A DNA stretch of 64,000 nt from Rhodospirillaceae bacterium (GTDB lineage Bacteria > Pseudomonadota > Alphaproteobacteria > Rhodospirillales > JABHCV01): the NCBI GenBank assembly GCA_018662005.1, contig JABJHA010000008.1:112291-176290 (forward strand). Reading direction: 5' to 3'. Both the position numbers and the translations under genes were made by a program. Shown here piece after piece: positions 7,753 through 15,980 of the stretch. Under the pieces are notes generated by a model, which saw only the letters and a program-made list of their open reading frames with translations, searched no databases and was not told where the DNA came from. How positions within the stretch are numbered: the stretch's first letter is position 1; every line of letters begins with the position of its first letter.

Positions 7753-8221
7753 CGGACGAATCCTCCTGATTTTTTTCCAGCCAACGGGCCTGGGCCCGGG
7801 TGTCGCTATCCTTGGCCTCGACCCAATTGGCGCCCTTTTCAGATTCTTCGAGCTTCCAGAAAGGGGCTTCGGTTTTGAGCCAGTCTATCAAAAAGCGGCA
7901 GGCATCGAAGGCGGCGTCCCGATGGGCCGACGAAGCCGCGACCAGGACGATTTGATCAGCCGGCTCGAGACGACCATAGCGATGAATAATCAGGGTTTTT
8001 TCCAGCGGCCAGCGGGCCTGGGCCTGGGCCTCTATTTCAGTCAACGCTTTTTCGGTCATGCCCGGATAGTGCTCCAGGGTCATGGCGCTGATTTTGGTAT
8101 CGCCTGCTATCTCGCGGACCAAGCCTGTGAAGGCGCAAACACCCCCGACGCTCTTGTTCCCGGCGCTTAAAGTCGCAACTTCCTGAGCAAAATCGAAATC
8201 CTCGCGCTGCAACCGGATCAT
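7748..8221 (-). CDS. moaE: Molybdopterin synthase catalytic subunit MoaE
   Basis: A 157-residue MoaE. It matches the family from GGVCAFTGLVRE through LEHYPGMTEKALTEI, then IIHRYGRLEPADQIVLVAASSAHRDAAFDACRFLIDWLKTEAPFWKLE. With MoaD it inserts two sulphurs into cyclic pyranopterin monophosphate to make molybdopterin, in the cytoplasm. It starts 3 bp after the moaD stop and lies in an operon with moaD, moeA and mobB. Its stop codon overlaps the proposed ATT start of the next gene. Confidence 0.95.
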   Translation of the reverse strand: MIRLQREDFDFAQEVATLSAGNKSVGGVCAFTGLVREIAGDTKISAMTLEHYPGMTEKALTEIEAQAQARWPLEKTLIIHRYGRLEPADQIVLVAASSAHRDAAFDACRFLIDWLKTEAPFWKLEESEKGANWVEAKDSDTRAQARWLEKNQEDSSD

Positions 8222-8223
8222 GG

Positions 8224-8475
8224 TTACCCCCCCGTCACAGGTGGAAAGAAGGCGACTTCATCATCGGGGCCAACGGGGTGTTGCAGCTTGACGTGTTCCT
8301 GATTGACGGCGGCGCGGATTACGCTGACATCGGCAAAAGCCTGGGCATGGCCGGCCCCCTGCTCTTTCAGCCAGTCGATCAGGCTCTCCACGGTGGTGAC
8401 GCTGGCCGGCGGGTTCAGCTCTTCACTTCCGACACCGGTTTTGTCACGGACCCAGGAAAAATAAATTATTTTCAC
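8224..8475 (-). CDS. moaD: Molybdopterin synthase sulphur carrier subunit MoaD
   Basis: An 83-residue beta-grasp protein. It starts IIYFSWVRDKTG and ends in the diagnostic FFPPVTGG, whose terminal Gly-Gly is converted to a thiocarboxylate that donates sulphur to MoaE. The size is normal. It sits between moeA and moaE in the same orientation, as expected for coupled synthesis of the two subunits. Confidence 0.95.
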   Translation of the reverse strand: MKIIYFSWVRDKTGVGSEELNPPASVTTVESLIDWLKEQGAGHAQAFADVSVIRAAVNQEHVKLQHPVGPDDEVAFFPPVTGG

Positions 8476-8493
8476 GTCTTCTCCTTGATTAAT

Positions 8494-9750
8494 TTAAGGG
8501 CACATTTCCGGGAAAGGCAGAAAATCAACCAGCTCTCCCTCCTCTATCCGGGTCTGTTCCTCGCCCACTTCAACAAGCCCGTCTGATGCGACCATCGAGG
8601 TTAGCACCCCGGAGCCGGTTGCCGGATACAAATGAGCGCAGAAATCGCCATCGGCGTTTTTCTCAAGGCGGGCCCGCAACCATTCCCGGCGCTCGCCCTT
8701 GCCTTTGAAGGAAAAAGCGGCGCGCACTTTATATGTCGGGGCCGCCACATCGAGCGCCCCGGATAACCTGAGGACCAGCACCCGGGCGATACACATGAAG
8801 GTGACCATGGCGGCCACCGGATTGCCTGGCAGGCCGACAAACGGTGTCCCTGCGACCTGACCAAAGGCGATAGGCCGCCCCGGCTTGATCGCCAGACGCC
8901 AGAAATGCAGGGAGCCCAGCTTTTCCACCGCCGGTTTGATGTGATCTTCATCACCAACCGACACCCCGCCCGATGTAAACAGCAGGTCGTGATCACCGGC
9001 AGCCGCGGACAAGGCATCTGCGATCACGGTTTCGTCGTCTTCAAGAATGCCAAGGTCCGTGACCAGACAGCCCAGACGCTCAAGCAACCCCATGATGGTG
9101 AAGCGGTTAGCATCGAAGATACAGCCTTCCGGCGCTTCCCCACCCGGGTCGCGGACTTCGTCCCCGGTTGAAAAGACGGCCACCCGCAGGCGCTTGTAGA
9201 CGGTTAATTTACTACGCCCAACAGAGGCCGCGAGACCAATTTCCTGTGGCCTGAGGCGCTTTCCCCGGCTCAGAATAACCGATCCGGCCTGCACATCCTC
9301 GCCCTTGAAGCGGCGGTTGGCGCCCGCCTTGATACCGGCGGGCAAGATCACATCGTCGCCATCAAGGCGCACATCTTCCTGCATGAACACCGTATCGGCG
9401 CCTGCGGGCATGGGCGCACCGGTGAAAATCCGGTAGGCTTGGCCCGGTTTAGCCACGTCATCCAGCTTATGCCCGGCGGTGATCCGACCGCCTATGGGCA
9501 GGCTGGTATCGGCATCCGGCATTAGATCCTGATGGATCACGGCGTAACCATCGACGGCGGAATTGTCATGGGGTGGCACATTTCGCTCCGCCTTGACATC
9601 CTGCCCGAGAATGCGGGCCAACGCAGCGCTCAAAGGCACCTCTTCGGTGCCGACGACGGCCTCCACGGTTTTCTGCAACTGCTCAAGGGCAAGATCAAGC
9701 GGCGTCAGATCATCACCGTGGGCGAAGCAGTCATCCTTAAGCTGGGTCAT
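8494..9750 (-). CDS. moeA: Molybdopterin molybdenumtransferase MoeA
   Basis: A 418-residue MoeA with all four domains. Signature stretches are VPPHDNSAVDGYAV, IFTGAPMPAGADTVFMQED, the MPT-binding core FTSGGVSVGDEDHIKPAVE, and the AFGQVAGTPFVGLPGNPVAAMVTF region, followed by the C-terminal beta-barrel. It inserts molybdate into adenylylated molybdopterin. Its ATG overlaps the mobB stop by 4 bp. Molybdenum cofactor made here could serve oxidoreductases; the aldehyde ferredoxin oxidoreductase-like protein at 21536-23245 needs the same pterin, usually with tungsten. Confidence 0.95.
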   Translation of the reverse strand: MTQLKDDCFAHGDDLTPLDLALEQLQKTVEAVVGTEEVPLSAALARILGQDVKAERNVPPHDNSAVDGYAVIHQDLMPDADTSLPIGGRITAGHKLDDVAKPGQAYRIFTGAPMPAGADTVFMQEDVRLDGDDVILPAGIKAGANRRFKGEDVQAGSVILSRGKRLRPQEIGLAASVGRSKLTVYKRLRVAVFSTGDEVRDPGGEAPEGCIFDANRFTIMGLLERLGCLVTDLGILEDDETVIADALSAAAGDHDLLFTSGGVSVGDEDHIKPAVEKLGSLHFWRLAIKPGRPIAFGQVAGTPFVGLPGNPVAAMVTFMCIARVLVLRLSGALDVAAPTYKVRAAFSFKGKGERREWLRARLEKNADGDFCAHLYPATGSGVLTSMVASDGLVEVGEEQTRIEEGELVDFLPFPEMCP

Positions 9751-10265
9751 TGCTTGCCCCCCTCAAGCCCACAGCAGGCGACGATAAAATCGGCAATGGC
9801 GGCAATATCATTGATGTCGATCACCGGAATGTCGAGATCGTCAACGACACTGTCACAAGCAAGGGCGACGATTTCCTCGTCTTCCCTGCAACGCAACGGC
9901 TTTCCTGTCGCCTGACGGGAAACCTCCAGCTTGTCATAGTGACGGCCTTTAAAGCCTTCAACCAGCAGAAGATCAACCGGTGTCATCTGGGCGATCAGTT
10001 CATCCATATCCGGTTCGGGAACGCCACGCAGCTCGTGCATCAGGGCCCAGCGATTTGACGAGGAAACCAGCACTTCACTGGCCCCTGCCTGGCGATGCTC
10101 AAAGGAATCCTTGCCCTTACGGTCCAGATCAAAACGGTGATGGGTATGCTTCATGGTCGATACGCTGTAACCCCGCTTGATCATCTCTGGCAACAGCTTG
10201 ACCATCAGGGTGGTCTTGCCACTGCCACTCCAACCGGTAATGCCAAATACTTTCATTCTACTCAT
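9747..10265 (-). CDS. mobB: Molybdopterin-guanine dinucleotide biosynthesis protein MobB
   Basis: A 172-residue P-loop protein with Walker A GWSGSGKTT at residues 9-17. The MobB core is STMKHTHHRFDLD, followed by HRQAGASEVLVSS and LLLVEGFKGRHYDKLEV. MobB binds GTP and assists MobA in attaching GMP to the cofactor, which implies bis-MGD enzymes elsewhere in this genome. The start at 10265 overlaps the end of pgsA; an alternative ATG at 10256 lies just after the pgsA stop and would drop three residues. Confidence 0.9.
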   Translation of the reverse strand: MSRMKVFGITGWSGSGKTTLMVKLLPEMIKRGYSVSTMKHTHHRFDLDRKGKDSFEHRQAGASEVLVSSSNRWALMHELRGVPEPDMDELIAQMTPVDLLLVEGFKGRHYDKLEVSRQATGKPLRCREDEEIVALACDSVVDDLDIPVIDINDIAAIADFIVACCGLEGGKQ

Positions 10266-10827
10266 CGGATTCAGTTATATGCTGTATGCCAGCCTGCAGG
10301 TAATCGTAGCCTGTGCCGACGGTAAGGGCGGCGGCGACCCACAGGCCGACGATGCCGATTTCCATGGTTGTAACAGGGCCAAAATCCGGTCCGGCGGCAC
10401 CGACCAGCAAGAACCCCAGAGCCAGCATCTGAATAAACGTCTTCCATTTCGCCAACACCGTGACCGGAACCTTGACCTGAACTTCGGCCAGGAATTCGCG
10501 TAAACCTGAAACCAGTATTTCCCTGAATAAAATGACAACCGCCGGGATCAGCGTCAGGTCCGCGATTGCGTCACTGGCGACCAGCATCAACAGCACTGCC
10601 GAAACCAGCAGTTTGTCGGCAATGGGGTCAAGGAACCGGCCCATCGCCGATTGCTGTTGCCAGGCGCGGGCCAGATAGCCATCGAAAAAATCCGTGATAC
10701 AGGCGTAGGTATAAATGCCAAACGGCAACCAGTTGCCAAGCGGCGAAGGCAGGAACATCAAGCCGACGATCACGGGTATCGATCCAATCCGCGAAAAGGT
10801 CAGAATATTTGGCAGGTTTACCCGCAT
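10258..10827 (-). CDS. pgsA: CDP-diacylglycerol-glycerol-3-phosphate 3-phosphatidyltransferase
   Basis: A 189-residue integral membrane CDP-alcohol phosphatidyltransferase with four to five hydrophobic segments. The family motif D-G-x2-A-R-x8-G-x3-D-x3-D is intact, from FFDGYLARA through MGRFLDPIADKLL. The N-terminus LPNILTFSRI is typical of PgsA, which makes phosphatidylglycerol phosphate, the first committed step to phosphatidylglycerol and cardiolipin. It lies 52 bp after uvrC in the same direction, an order seen in many alphaproteobacteria. Confidence 0.93.
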   Translation of the reverse strand: MRVNLPNILTFSRIGSIPVIVGLMFLPSPLGNWLPFGIYTYACITDFFDGYLARAWQQQSAMGRFLDPIADKLLVSAVLLMLVASDAIADLTLIPAVVILFREILVSGLREFLAEVQVKVPVTVLAKWKTFIQMLALGFLLVGAAGPDFGPVTTMEIGIVGLWVAAALTVGTGYDYLQAGIQHITESDE

Positions 10828-10879
10828 GTGCGTCTTCCAATTTCAAGTTCTGTCATGATGCCCAGTTACTTTTATAAGT

Positions 10880-12787
10880 TTAACCCTCTGTGTGGAACCA
10901 GTCATAGATTTTCTTGGCCATCGCCTTACTGACCCCTTCGACGGCTTCCAGATCGGCAAGTCCCGCTCCCTCCACCGATGGCGCCGAACCAAAGTGGTGG
11001 AGCAGCGCCTTCTTTCGCCTGGGGCCGATGCCCGGAACCCCGTCGAGGCTTGATTTGGTCACCGCCTTGCCCCTTTTTTGACGATGGAAGCCAATGGCGA
11101 AACGGTGCGCTTCGTCGCGAAGTCGTTGCAGGAAATACAGAACAGGGTCGCGCGGGGCCAGGCTGATCGGTTCGCGGCCGGGCAGGAATATGCGTTCGCG
11201 CCCGGCATTGCGATCAACACCTTTGGCAATCCCCGCGACAACCACATCGTCGATTTCCAGTTCTTTAAGAACATCCAGGGTGACACTCAGTTGCCCGGCC
11301 CCGCCATCGATTAACACCAGATCGGGCCACTGGCCGCGCGAACGCTCCGGATCCTCCTTAAGGGCGCGGGAAAAACGCCGGGTCAGGACTTCACGCATCA
11401 TCGCGTAATCATCGCCGGGGGCGGTGTCAGGATTTTTGATGGTGAACTTGCGATAGGCATTTTTTATCATGCCCTCAGGACCGGCGACAATCATGCCGCC
11501 AATCGCCTTGGTGCCTGAAATATGGCTGTTGTCGTAGACTTCGATGCGTTCGGGAGCGGCATCAAGGTCCAGCACCTCGGCCAGGCCCTCCAGCAACCGG
11601 CGCTGGGAGGCGCTTTCGGACAAGCGGCGTCCCAGGGCTTCGCGGGCATTGTTAAGGGCGTGTTCGACGAGATTGAGTTTCTCGCCACGTTGCGGGCAGA
11701 CAACCGAGACCTTGCGTTCGGACTTGACCCCCAAAGCATCGGCTATCAAGGCCTGATTGGGAAGCCGGTGGGACAGCAGCAACAGGCGTGGTGGTTCCTT
11801 GTTGTCATAGAACTGACCGATAAAGGCCTCAAGAACCTGAGCTTCATTTTCATCCTTGGCATGAGAAGGATAATAGGCCCGGTTGCCGAAATTGCGGCCG
11901 CCGCGAAAGAAGAAAACTTCGACACAGGTGTGACCACCTGCCTGATGGGCGGCGATGACGTCGGCCTCGTCCACACCTGAGAAATTAATGTCCTGATGGG
12001 CCTGAACCCGGGTCAGGGCGCGAATACGGTCACGAAAACCCGCGGCGGTCTCGTAATCCTGCTCGTCGCTGGCCTTTTGCATGCGCCCTGCCAGATCACG
12101 CTGGATTTTTTGGCTCTCCCCGGTCAGGAAGGCACGCGCTTGTGACACCAGCTCTGCGTATCCGGCAGTGTCAATGCGATCGACGCAAGGGGCAGAACAA
12201 CGCTTGATCTGATACAGCAGGCAGGGCCGGGTGCGGTTTTCAAAGACACTGTCCGAACAGGTCCTGAGAAAAAATGCCCGTTGCAGGATGGTTAGCGTCT
12301 CGTTCACCGCCCAGACCGAGGCAAAGGGACCAAAATATTCACCTTTGCGGCTTTCGGCCCCACGATGCTTCATCACCTGGACGAAAGGATGGCCACTGGT
12401 CAGCAGGATTTTAGGAAACGACTTGTCGTCACGCAGCAGAATATTATAGCGCGGCTTGTAGCGCTTGATCAGGTTCGCCTCAAGCAGCAACGCCTCGGCC
12501 TCCGTATGGGTGGTGACGAATTCCATGGAGGCGGTTTCGGAAATCATCCGCAGCAACCGGGTCGGCTGGCGTTTCAGGTTGGTATAACTGGCGACCCGCT
12601 TGTTCAGGTTTTTCGCTTTGCCCACATAAAGCACATCGCCGCCACTGTTGATCATCCGGTAAACGCCCGGGGCGGCGTCCAGGGTACGCAGATGGGCTTC
12701 GATAATCTTCACGCCAGCGGGTCGAGCATCGGCCTGTTTGGCGGAACTTCCGGCTTTGTCCTTGTCGGTGTGTTTTTTCGCCATCAC
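10880..12787 (-). CDS. uvrC: Excinuclease ABC subunit C
   Basis: A 635-residue UvrC. In order: a GIY-YIG nuclease domain ([21 protein letters not shown], about residues 38-60) for the 3' incision; a cysteine-containing linker ([24 protein letters not shown]); a UVR motif for UvrB; an RNase H-like domain for the 5' incision ([22 protein letters not shown]); and C-terminal helix-hairpin-helix DNA-binding motifs ([38 protein letters not shown]). It acts in nucleotide excision repair. The N-terminal 25 residues are charged and variable. A long hairpin lies just upstream of the start. Confidence 0.96.
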   Translation of the reverse strand: MMAKKHTDKDKAGSSAKQADARPAGVKIIEAHLRTLDAAPGVYRMINSGGDVLYVGKAKNLNKRVASYTNLKRQPTRLLRMISETASMEFVTTHTEAEALLLEANLIKRYKPRYNILLRDDKSFPKILLTSGHPFVQVMKHRGAESRKGEYFGPFASVWAVNETLTILQRAFFLRTCSDSVFENRTRPCLLYQIKRCSAPCVDRIDTAGYAELVSQARAFLTGESQKIQRDLAGRMQKASDEQDYETAAGFRDRIRALTRVQAHQDINFSGVDEADVIAAHQAGGHTCVEVFFFRGGRNFGNRAYYPSHAKDENEAQVLEAFIGQFYDNKEPPRLLLLSHRLPNQALIADALGVKSERKVSVVCPQRGEKLNLVEHALNNAREALGRRLSESASQRRLLEGLAEVLDLDAAPERIEVYDNSHISGTKAIGGMIVAGPEGMIKNAYRKFTIKNPDTAPGDDYAMMREVLTRRFSRALKEDPERSRGQWPDLVLIDGGAGQLSVTLDVLKELEIDDVVVAGIAKGVDRNAGRERIFLPGREPISLAPRDPVLYFLQRLRDEAHRFAIGFHRQKRGKAVTKSSLDGVPGIGPRRKKALLHHFGSAPSVEGAGLADLEAVEGVSKAMAKKIYDWFHTEG

Positions 12788-12830
12788 TGGTATTTGAACG
12801 AAACCGGACCCCGCGTCAACGGATGCTCTA

Positions 12831-12888
12831 GATCAGTTCACGTTTAGTTTGAACACGTTGTGTTCAAACTAAACGTGAAAAACTGATC
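12831..12888. repeat. Long near-perfect inverted repeat upstream of uvrC
   Basis: CACGTTTAGTTTGAACAC (12839-12856) and its exact complement (12860-12877) form an 18-bp stem with a 3-base loop. The stem extends by GATCAGTT (12831-12838) pairing with AACTGATC (12881-12888) across a 3-base bulge, for 26 pairs in all. On the plus strand it is followed by a run of six T. It may be a terminator on that strand, an operator, or a structural DNA element. Confidence 0.85.
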
Positions 12889-12973
12889 GATTTTTTAAAG
12901 ATCGAGCCGATTCACACACTTACGACTCCGAAAAGCTTTTATTGAAGAGTTCACCAAACATATCCACGACTCT

Positions 12974-12982
12974 TGTGGATAA
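12974..12982 (-). promoter_or_regulatory. Consensus DnaA box
   Basis: TGTGGATAA is the exact complement of the 9-bp DnaA box TTATCCACA. It stands 7 bp from an inverted near match at 12958-12966 and beside a GANTC site at 12968-12972. One exact box can occur by chance, but the setting in the longest A+T-rich gap of the window makes it worth marking. Confidence 0.5.
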
Positions 12983-13281
12983 AACTGTTGAAAACCCGCC
13001 ATCTGAAGAAAAGTTACCAAATAAGCCATACAGTTTTCCAATTTGCTTAAAAATTGTGCAAATTTGTAACTGCTTGTTTTTAAAGGGGAAAAATTAAAGC
13101 AAGTGGAAAATGATACAACAGGCACTTTTTCAAGGAATATTTTGCTATCGATACAACAGAAAACCCTTACCTGTGCACAACTCGCTATGTTTCCATTCAA
13201 TGAATCTATTTATTGCAATGGGTTGCAGGAATTTTTGGAAACTCATCAAGGGCCAACGGCGGGCCAAAAACAGGGCCAGAA

Positions 13282-13710
13282 TCAGACGTCGGGATTAAAT
13301 CTTTCGATCTCGACACCGACGCTGACGGCGTCTTCCAGAATGTCAAGTTTCTCGATACGGATTCTGGCAGAGCGGACGCGATTATCTGTCAGGCACATGG
13401 CGGCCACGTCCTCGGCCAACGTCTCAACCAGATTGACATGATCCCTGGCGATCAGTTGACGAACGCCTTTAGTCAGTTCCTCATAACAAACCACATTGGC
13501 CAGATCATCGTTTAACTGGCCATTTGTTTCACCTTCACGGACGGCAAGATCCAGGTTGATGCGCACCCGTTGGCTGGCTTCACGTTCAAACTGATGGACG
13601 CCGATCGAGCAATCAAGGACCAGGTCACGAATAAAAACATGACGAAGGGCGGCCCTCGCATCGGCTATATTTCGGGGTTGTACAAGTTCCATCTGACTGC
13701 CAGTCATCAT
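13282..13710 (-). CDS. folB: Dihydroneopterin aldolase
   Basis: A 142-residue FolB. The core reads VFIRDLVLDCSIGVHQFEREASQRVRINLDL, then VCYEELTKGVRQLI and VNLVETLAEDVAAMCL, ending in RIEKLDI. The conserved Glu in GVHQFE and the Tyr-Glu pair are in place. It cleaves 7,8-dihydroneopterin to 6-hydroxymethyl-dihydropterin and glycolaldehyde in folate synthesis. It starts 12 bp after the pteridine-reductase-like gene, forming a two-gene pterin operon. Confidence 0.92.
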   Translation of the reverse strand: MMTGSQMELVQPRNIADARAALRHVFIRDLVLDCSIGVHQFEREASQRVRINLDLAVREGETNGQLNDDLANVVCYEELTKGVRQLIARDHVNLVETLAEDVAAMCLTDNRVRSARIRIEKLDILEDAVSVGVEIERFNPDV

Positions 13711-13722
13711 CTTTACCTCAGG

Positions 13723-14478
13723 TTATTCGCTTGTCCCGCCACCTGGCGGTTCCTGGCTCCAACCCAAGTGTTGGCCACCATCAAGGGCGATCATTTGTCC
13801 GGTCATCGATGGCGCATCAAGGATGAACCTGACCGCATCGACTATCTCTTCTAACGTGATGTTACGCCGCATTGGAAGCGACGACCACTGTTTGATAAAC
13901 GCCTCTTCTGATTGCCTGGAACTAGCCAATACCGGCCCCGGGCCAATGGCGTTAACGCGAATATGGGGGGCCAGGGACATGGCAAGGGTCTGGGTCAATG
14001 TCCACAAGCTGGCCTTGCTCAGGGTGTATGAGAGGAAATGCGGCGTTAGATTCCACACCCGCTGGTCAATAATATTGACCACATTGCCTTCCAGTTCGTC
14101 CGGCAACTGTTCCCGGAATGACTGAACCAGGACAAACGGCGTGCGCAGATTGACCTGCATATGGTCGTCCCATGACTGGCGGCTGGCGGTATCGACGGAA
14201 TCTTCTTCAAAAATCGAGGCATTGTTAATCAGGCAGGTGATCGGCCCCCCTTCTTCAGCGCTTTTGGGAATGAGGTTCAAGACCTGCTGTTCATCATTCA
14301 GATCAGCCTGGATCGTCACTGCCTCGCCACCCTGCTCGCGGATGGTCCGGGCCAGGGTTTCCGCGGCATCCCCGGATGTGCCGTAATGCAAGATCACCCG
14401 CCATTCATCGCTGGCCAATCCAAGGGCGATGGCTTTTCCTATACGGCGGGCGGCGCCTGTAATCAGTGCTGTCTTCAT
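13723..14478 (-). CDS. Pteridine-reductase-like short-chain dehydrogenase (FolM/PTR1 type)
   Basis: A 251-residue SDR with the NADPH motif TGAARRIG, in which Arg-Arg is typical of the FolM/PTR1 group, and the NNAS segment. The active site reads IIDQ followed 13 residues later by Tyr and then TLSK, that is Asp-Tyr-Lys in place of the usual Ser-Tyr-Lys. Asp-Tyr-Lys with this spacing is characteristic of pteridine reductases. Family members reduce dihydrobiopterin, dihydromonapterin or dihydrofolate. The position directly upstream of folB supports a pterin substrate. Which pterin is used is not decided by sequence. Confidence 0.82.
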   Translation of the reverse strand: MKTALITGAARRIGKAIALGLASDEWRVILHYGTSGDAAETLARTIREQGGEAVTIQADLNDEQQVLNLIPKSAEEGGPITCLINNASIFEEDSVDTASRQSWDDHMQVNLRTPFVLVQSFREQLPDELEGNVVNIIDQRVWNLTPHFLSYTLSKASLWTLTQTLAMSLAPHIRVNAIGPGPVLASSRQSEEAFIKQWSSLPMRRNITLEEIVDAVRFILDAPSMTGQMIALDGGQHLGWSQEPPGGGTSE

Positions 14479-14509
14479 GGGCCGACTTTGCGCGATAGCC
14501 GGAGACGTT

Positions 14510-15484
14510 TCAACCCAGAATCTCCAGCACCGCAGAAACCCCGTAAGCCTGGGCGAAAATATAGGCCCCGTAGACGCTTAAAAAGGCGACCGCTGTCACC
14601 CGGCCGATCCGCCATCCACCCATCAGGAAAGGCATCAACACAATGGTCGTCCCCAGCATTATCCATAGATCAAAATCAAGCAATTGCGCAGGCGCCTGAA
14701 GGGGCGTCACCAACGCCACCGTACCGATCACCGCCAAGACGTTAAAAAGGTTTGAGCCGACCACATTTCCCAACGCCACTTCCGTATGGCCACGCAGGGC
14801 AGCGACAATGGAGGCCGCCAGTTCGGGCAAGGAAGTGCCAAAAGCCAAAACTGTCAATCCGATGACTTCTTCTGCAACACCGAAGGTTCTGGCCAGATCA
14901 ACCCCGCCATCAACCAGCATATCGGCACCAAAGACAACACCTGCAAGCCCCGCCAGTATCGCCATCCAGATCAATTTCAGGGATGTAATCCCTTCAAAAT
15001 CCTTGACTTCCTCCACATGAATTTCGGCGCTAACACCGCCATCACGGGAATCCCGCAGATAGGCACGGATCAGGAAACCGGCCAGCAGGACAATCAGGAC
15101 GACGCCTTGCCAGCTACCAATCGGCCCCGACCAGCAAAACCATCCAAACAAGGCGCTGGCGACAAGCAGCATCACGGCATCGTTCTTTAAAGCGTAGGGT
15201 TGAATGGAAATTGGCATGAACAAAGCTGCAGACCCCAGTATCAGCAGCATATTGGCCATATTGGAGCCGATAACGTTACCAAGGGCCATCGCCGGTGATC
15301 CGGAGAGCGCCGCGTCCATACTAACCAGCAGTTCGGGGGCCGAGGTTCCGAAAGCAATAACCGTCATGCCAATGATCAGCGGTGAAATATCCAGCCTGCG
15401 CGCCAGCCCAACGGCGCCACGAACAAGAATATCAGCGCTGCCCAACAGGAAGACAAAGCCCAGCAAGACTTTCAAATACATCAT
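14510..15484 (-). CDS. CaCA-family calcium/sodium (cation/H+) antiporter
   Basis: A 324-residue membrane protein with about ten hydrophobic segments and the two inverted alpha-repeats of the Ca2+:cation antiporter family: GTSAPELLVS in the first half and GTSLPELAAS in the second. The paired GNVIGSN and GNVVGSN motifs are also present. This is the YrbG-like bacterial branch. I placed the start at 15484, just after the rppH stop (15489). A longer in-frame start at 15562 would add 26 hydrophilic residues lying within rppH and looks wrong. Ion specificity cannot be read from sequence. Confidence 0.88.
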   Translation of the reverse strand: MMYLKVLLGFVFLLGSADILVRGAVGLARRLDISPLIIGMTVIAFGTSAPELLVSMDAALSGSPAMALGNVIGSNMANMLLILGSAALFMPISIQPYALKNDAVMLLVASALFGWFCWSGPIGSWQGVVLIVLLAGFLIRAYLRDSRDGGVSAEIHVEEVKDFEGITSLKLIWMAILAGLAGVVFGADMLVDGGVDLARTFGVAEEVIGLTVLAFGTSLPELAASIVAALRGHTEVALGNVVGSNLFNVLAVIGTVALVTPLQAPAQLLDFDLWIMLGTTIVLMPFLMGGWRIGRVTAVAFLSVYGAYIFAQAYGVSAVLEILG

Positions 15485-15488
15485 GGGG

Positions 15489-15980
15489 TTATTTACTGCC
15501 TTCAATAAAGGGGCGGAATTCGCTGACAATATCCGCATACAGGGCGCGTTTAAAGGGAACAATCAAATCAACAATTTCATCGATCCCGGCCCATTTCCAG
15601 GCGCTGAATTCAGGCTCTCCATGGGCACAAAGATCAATATCCCCGTCCTCGCCCGTGAAGCGCAGAAGGAACCATTTTTGCCGCTGGCCGCGAAATTTAC
15701 CACCCCAGATAGCCCCGACAAGTTCGTCGGGCAAGTCATATTCCCGCCAGTGTTGGCTCTCGGCGATAATGTCCGCCTTGTCGGTGCCGGTTTCTTCCGC
15801 CAGTTCGCGCAACACCGCTCGCCCCGGGTCTTCGCCATCTTCAATACCACCTTGCGGCATTTGCCAGGCATCACTGGGAAAATCGATTCTTTTGGCGACA
15901 AACACCTGGCCCACGGAATTAATCAGCATCGCCCCGGCGCATGGACGAAACGGCAAGTTTTCTTTCGACGCGTTGATCAT
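15489..15980 (-). CDS. rppH: RNA pyrophosphohydrolase (Nudix)
   Basis: A 163-residue Nudix hydrolase with an intact Nudix box, GGIEDGEDPGRAVLRELAEETG, here split as GGIEDGED and REL-EETG. RppH/NudH features are FRPCAGAMLIN, WQMPQGGIE, KWFLLRF and a C-terminal VPFKRALYADIVSEF. It removes pyrophosphate from 5'-triphosphorylated mRNA, which triggers decay. Its ATG overlaps the stop of the polysaccharide deacetylase gene by 4 bp. The link between rppH and envelope genes is common in alphaproteobacteria. Confidence 0.93.
   Translation of the reverse strand: MINASKENLPFRPCAGAMLINSVGQVFVAKRIDFPSDAWQMPQGGIEDGEDPGRAVLRELAEETGTDKADIIAESQHWREYDLPDELVGAIWGGKFRGQRQKWFLLRFTGEDGDIDLCAHGEPEFSAWKWAGIDEIVDLIVPFKRALYADIVSEFRPFIEGSK

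Larger units (their letters stand above)
12788..13281. other. A+T-rich intergenic region with DnaA box and GANTC cluster
   Basis: This 494-bp stretch between uvrC and folB holds no convincing gene. It is clearly A+T rich. It contains the long hairpin at 12831-12888, a perfect DnaA box TGTGGATAA at 12974-12982, a near match ATATCCACG at 12958-12966 in opposite orientation, weaker matches at 13102-13110 and 13172-13180, and three GANTC sites (12909, 12924, 12968) within 64 bp. A possible 101-codon frame here (12895-13200, minus) has no recognisable features. The region could be a regulatory or replication-related element; see findings. Confidence 0.5.

Noticed and set aside
12831..12888. Reading the long hairpin as the uvrC or folB terminator
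   Set aside because: On the minus strand, used by both genes, no T tract follows the stem, and it is upstream of uvrC and about 390 bp past folB.
12895..13200. A 101-codon minus-strand frame in the uvrC-folB gap
   Set aside because: The composition is that of A+T-rich non-coding DNA, it has no recognisable motif or good ribosome binding site, and it reads through the DnaA-box cluster.
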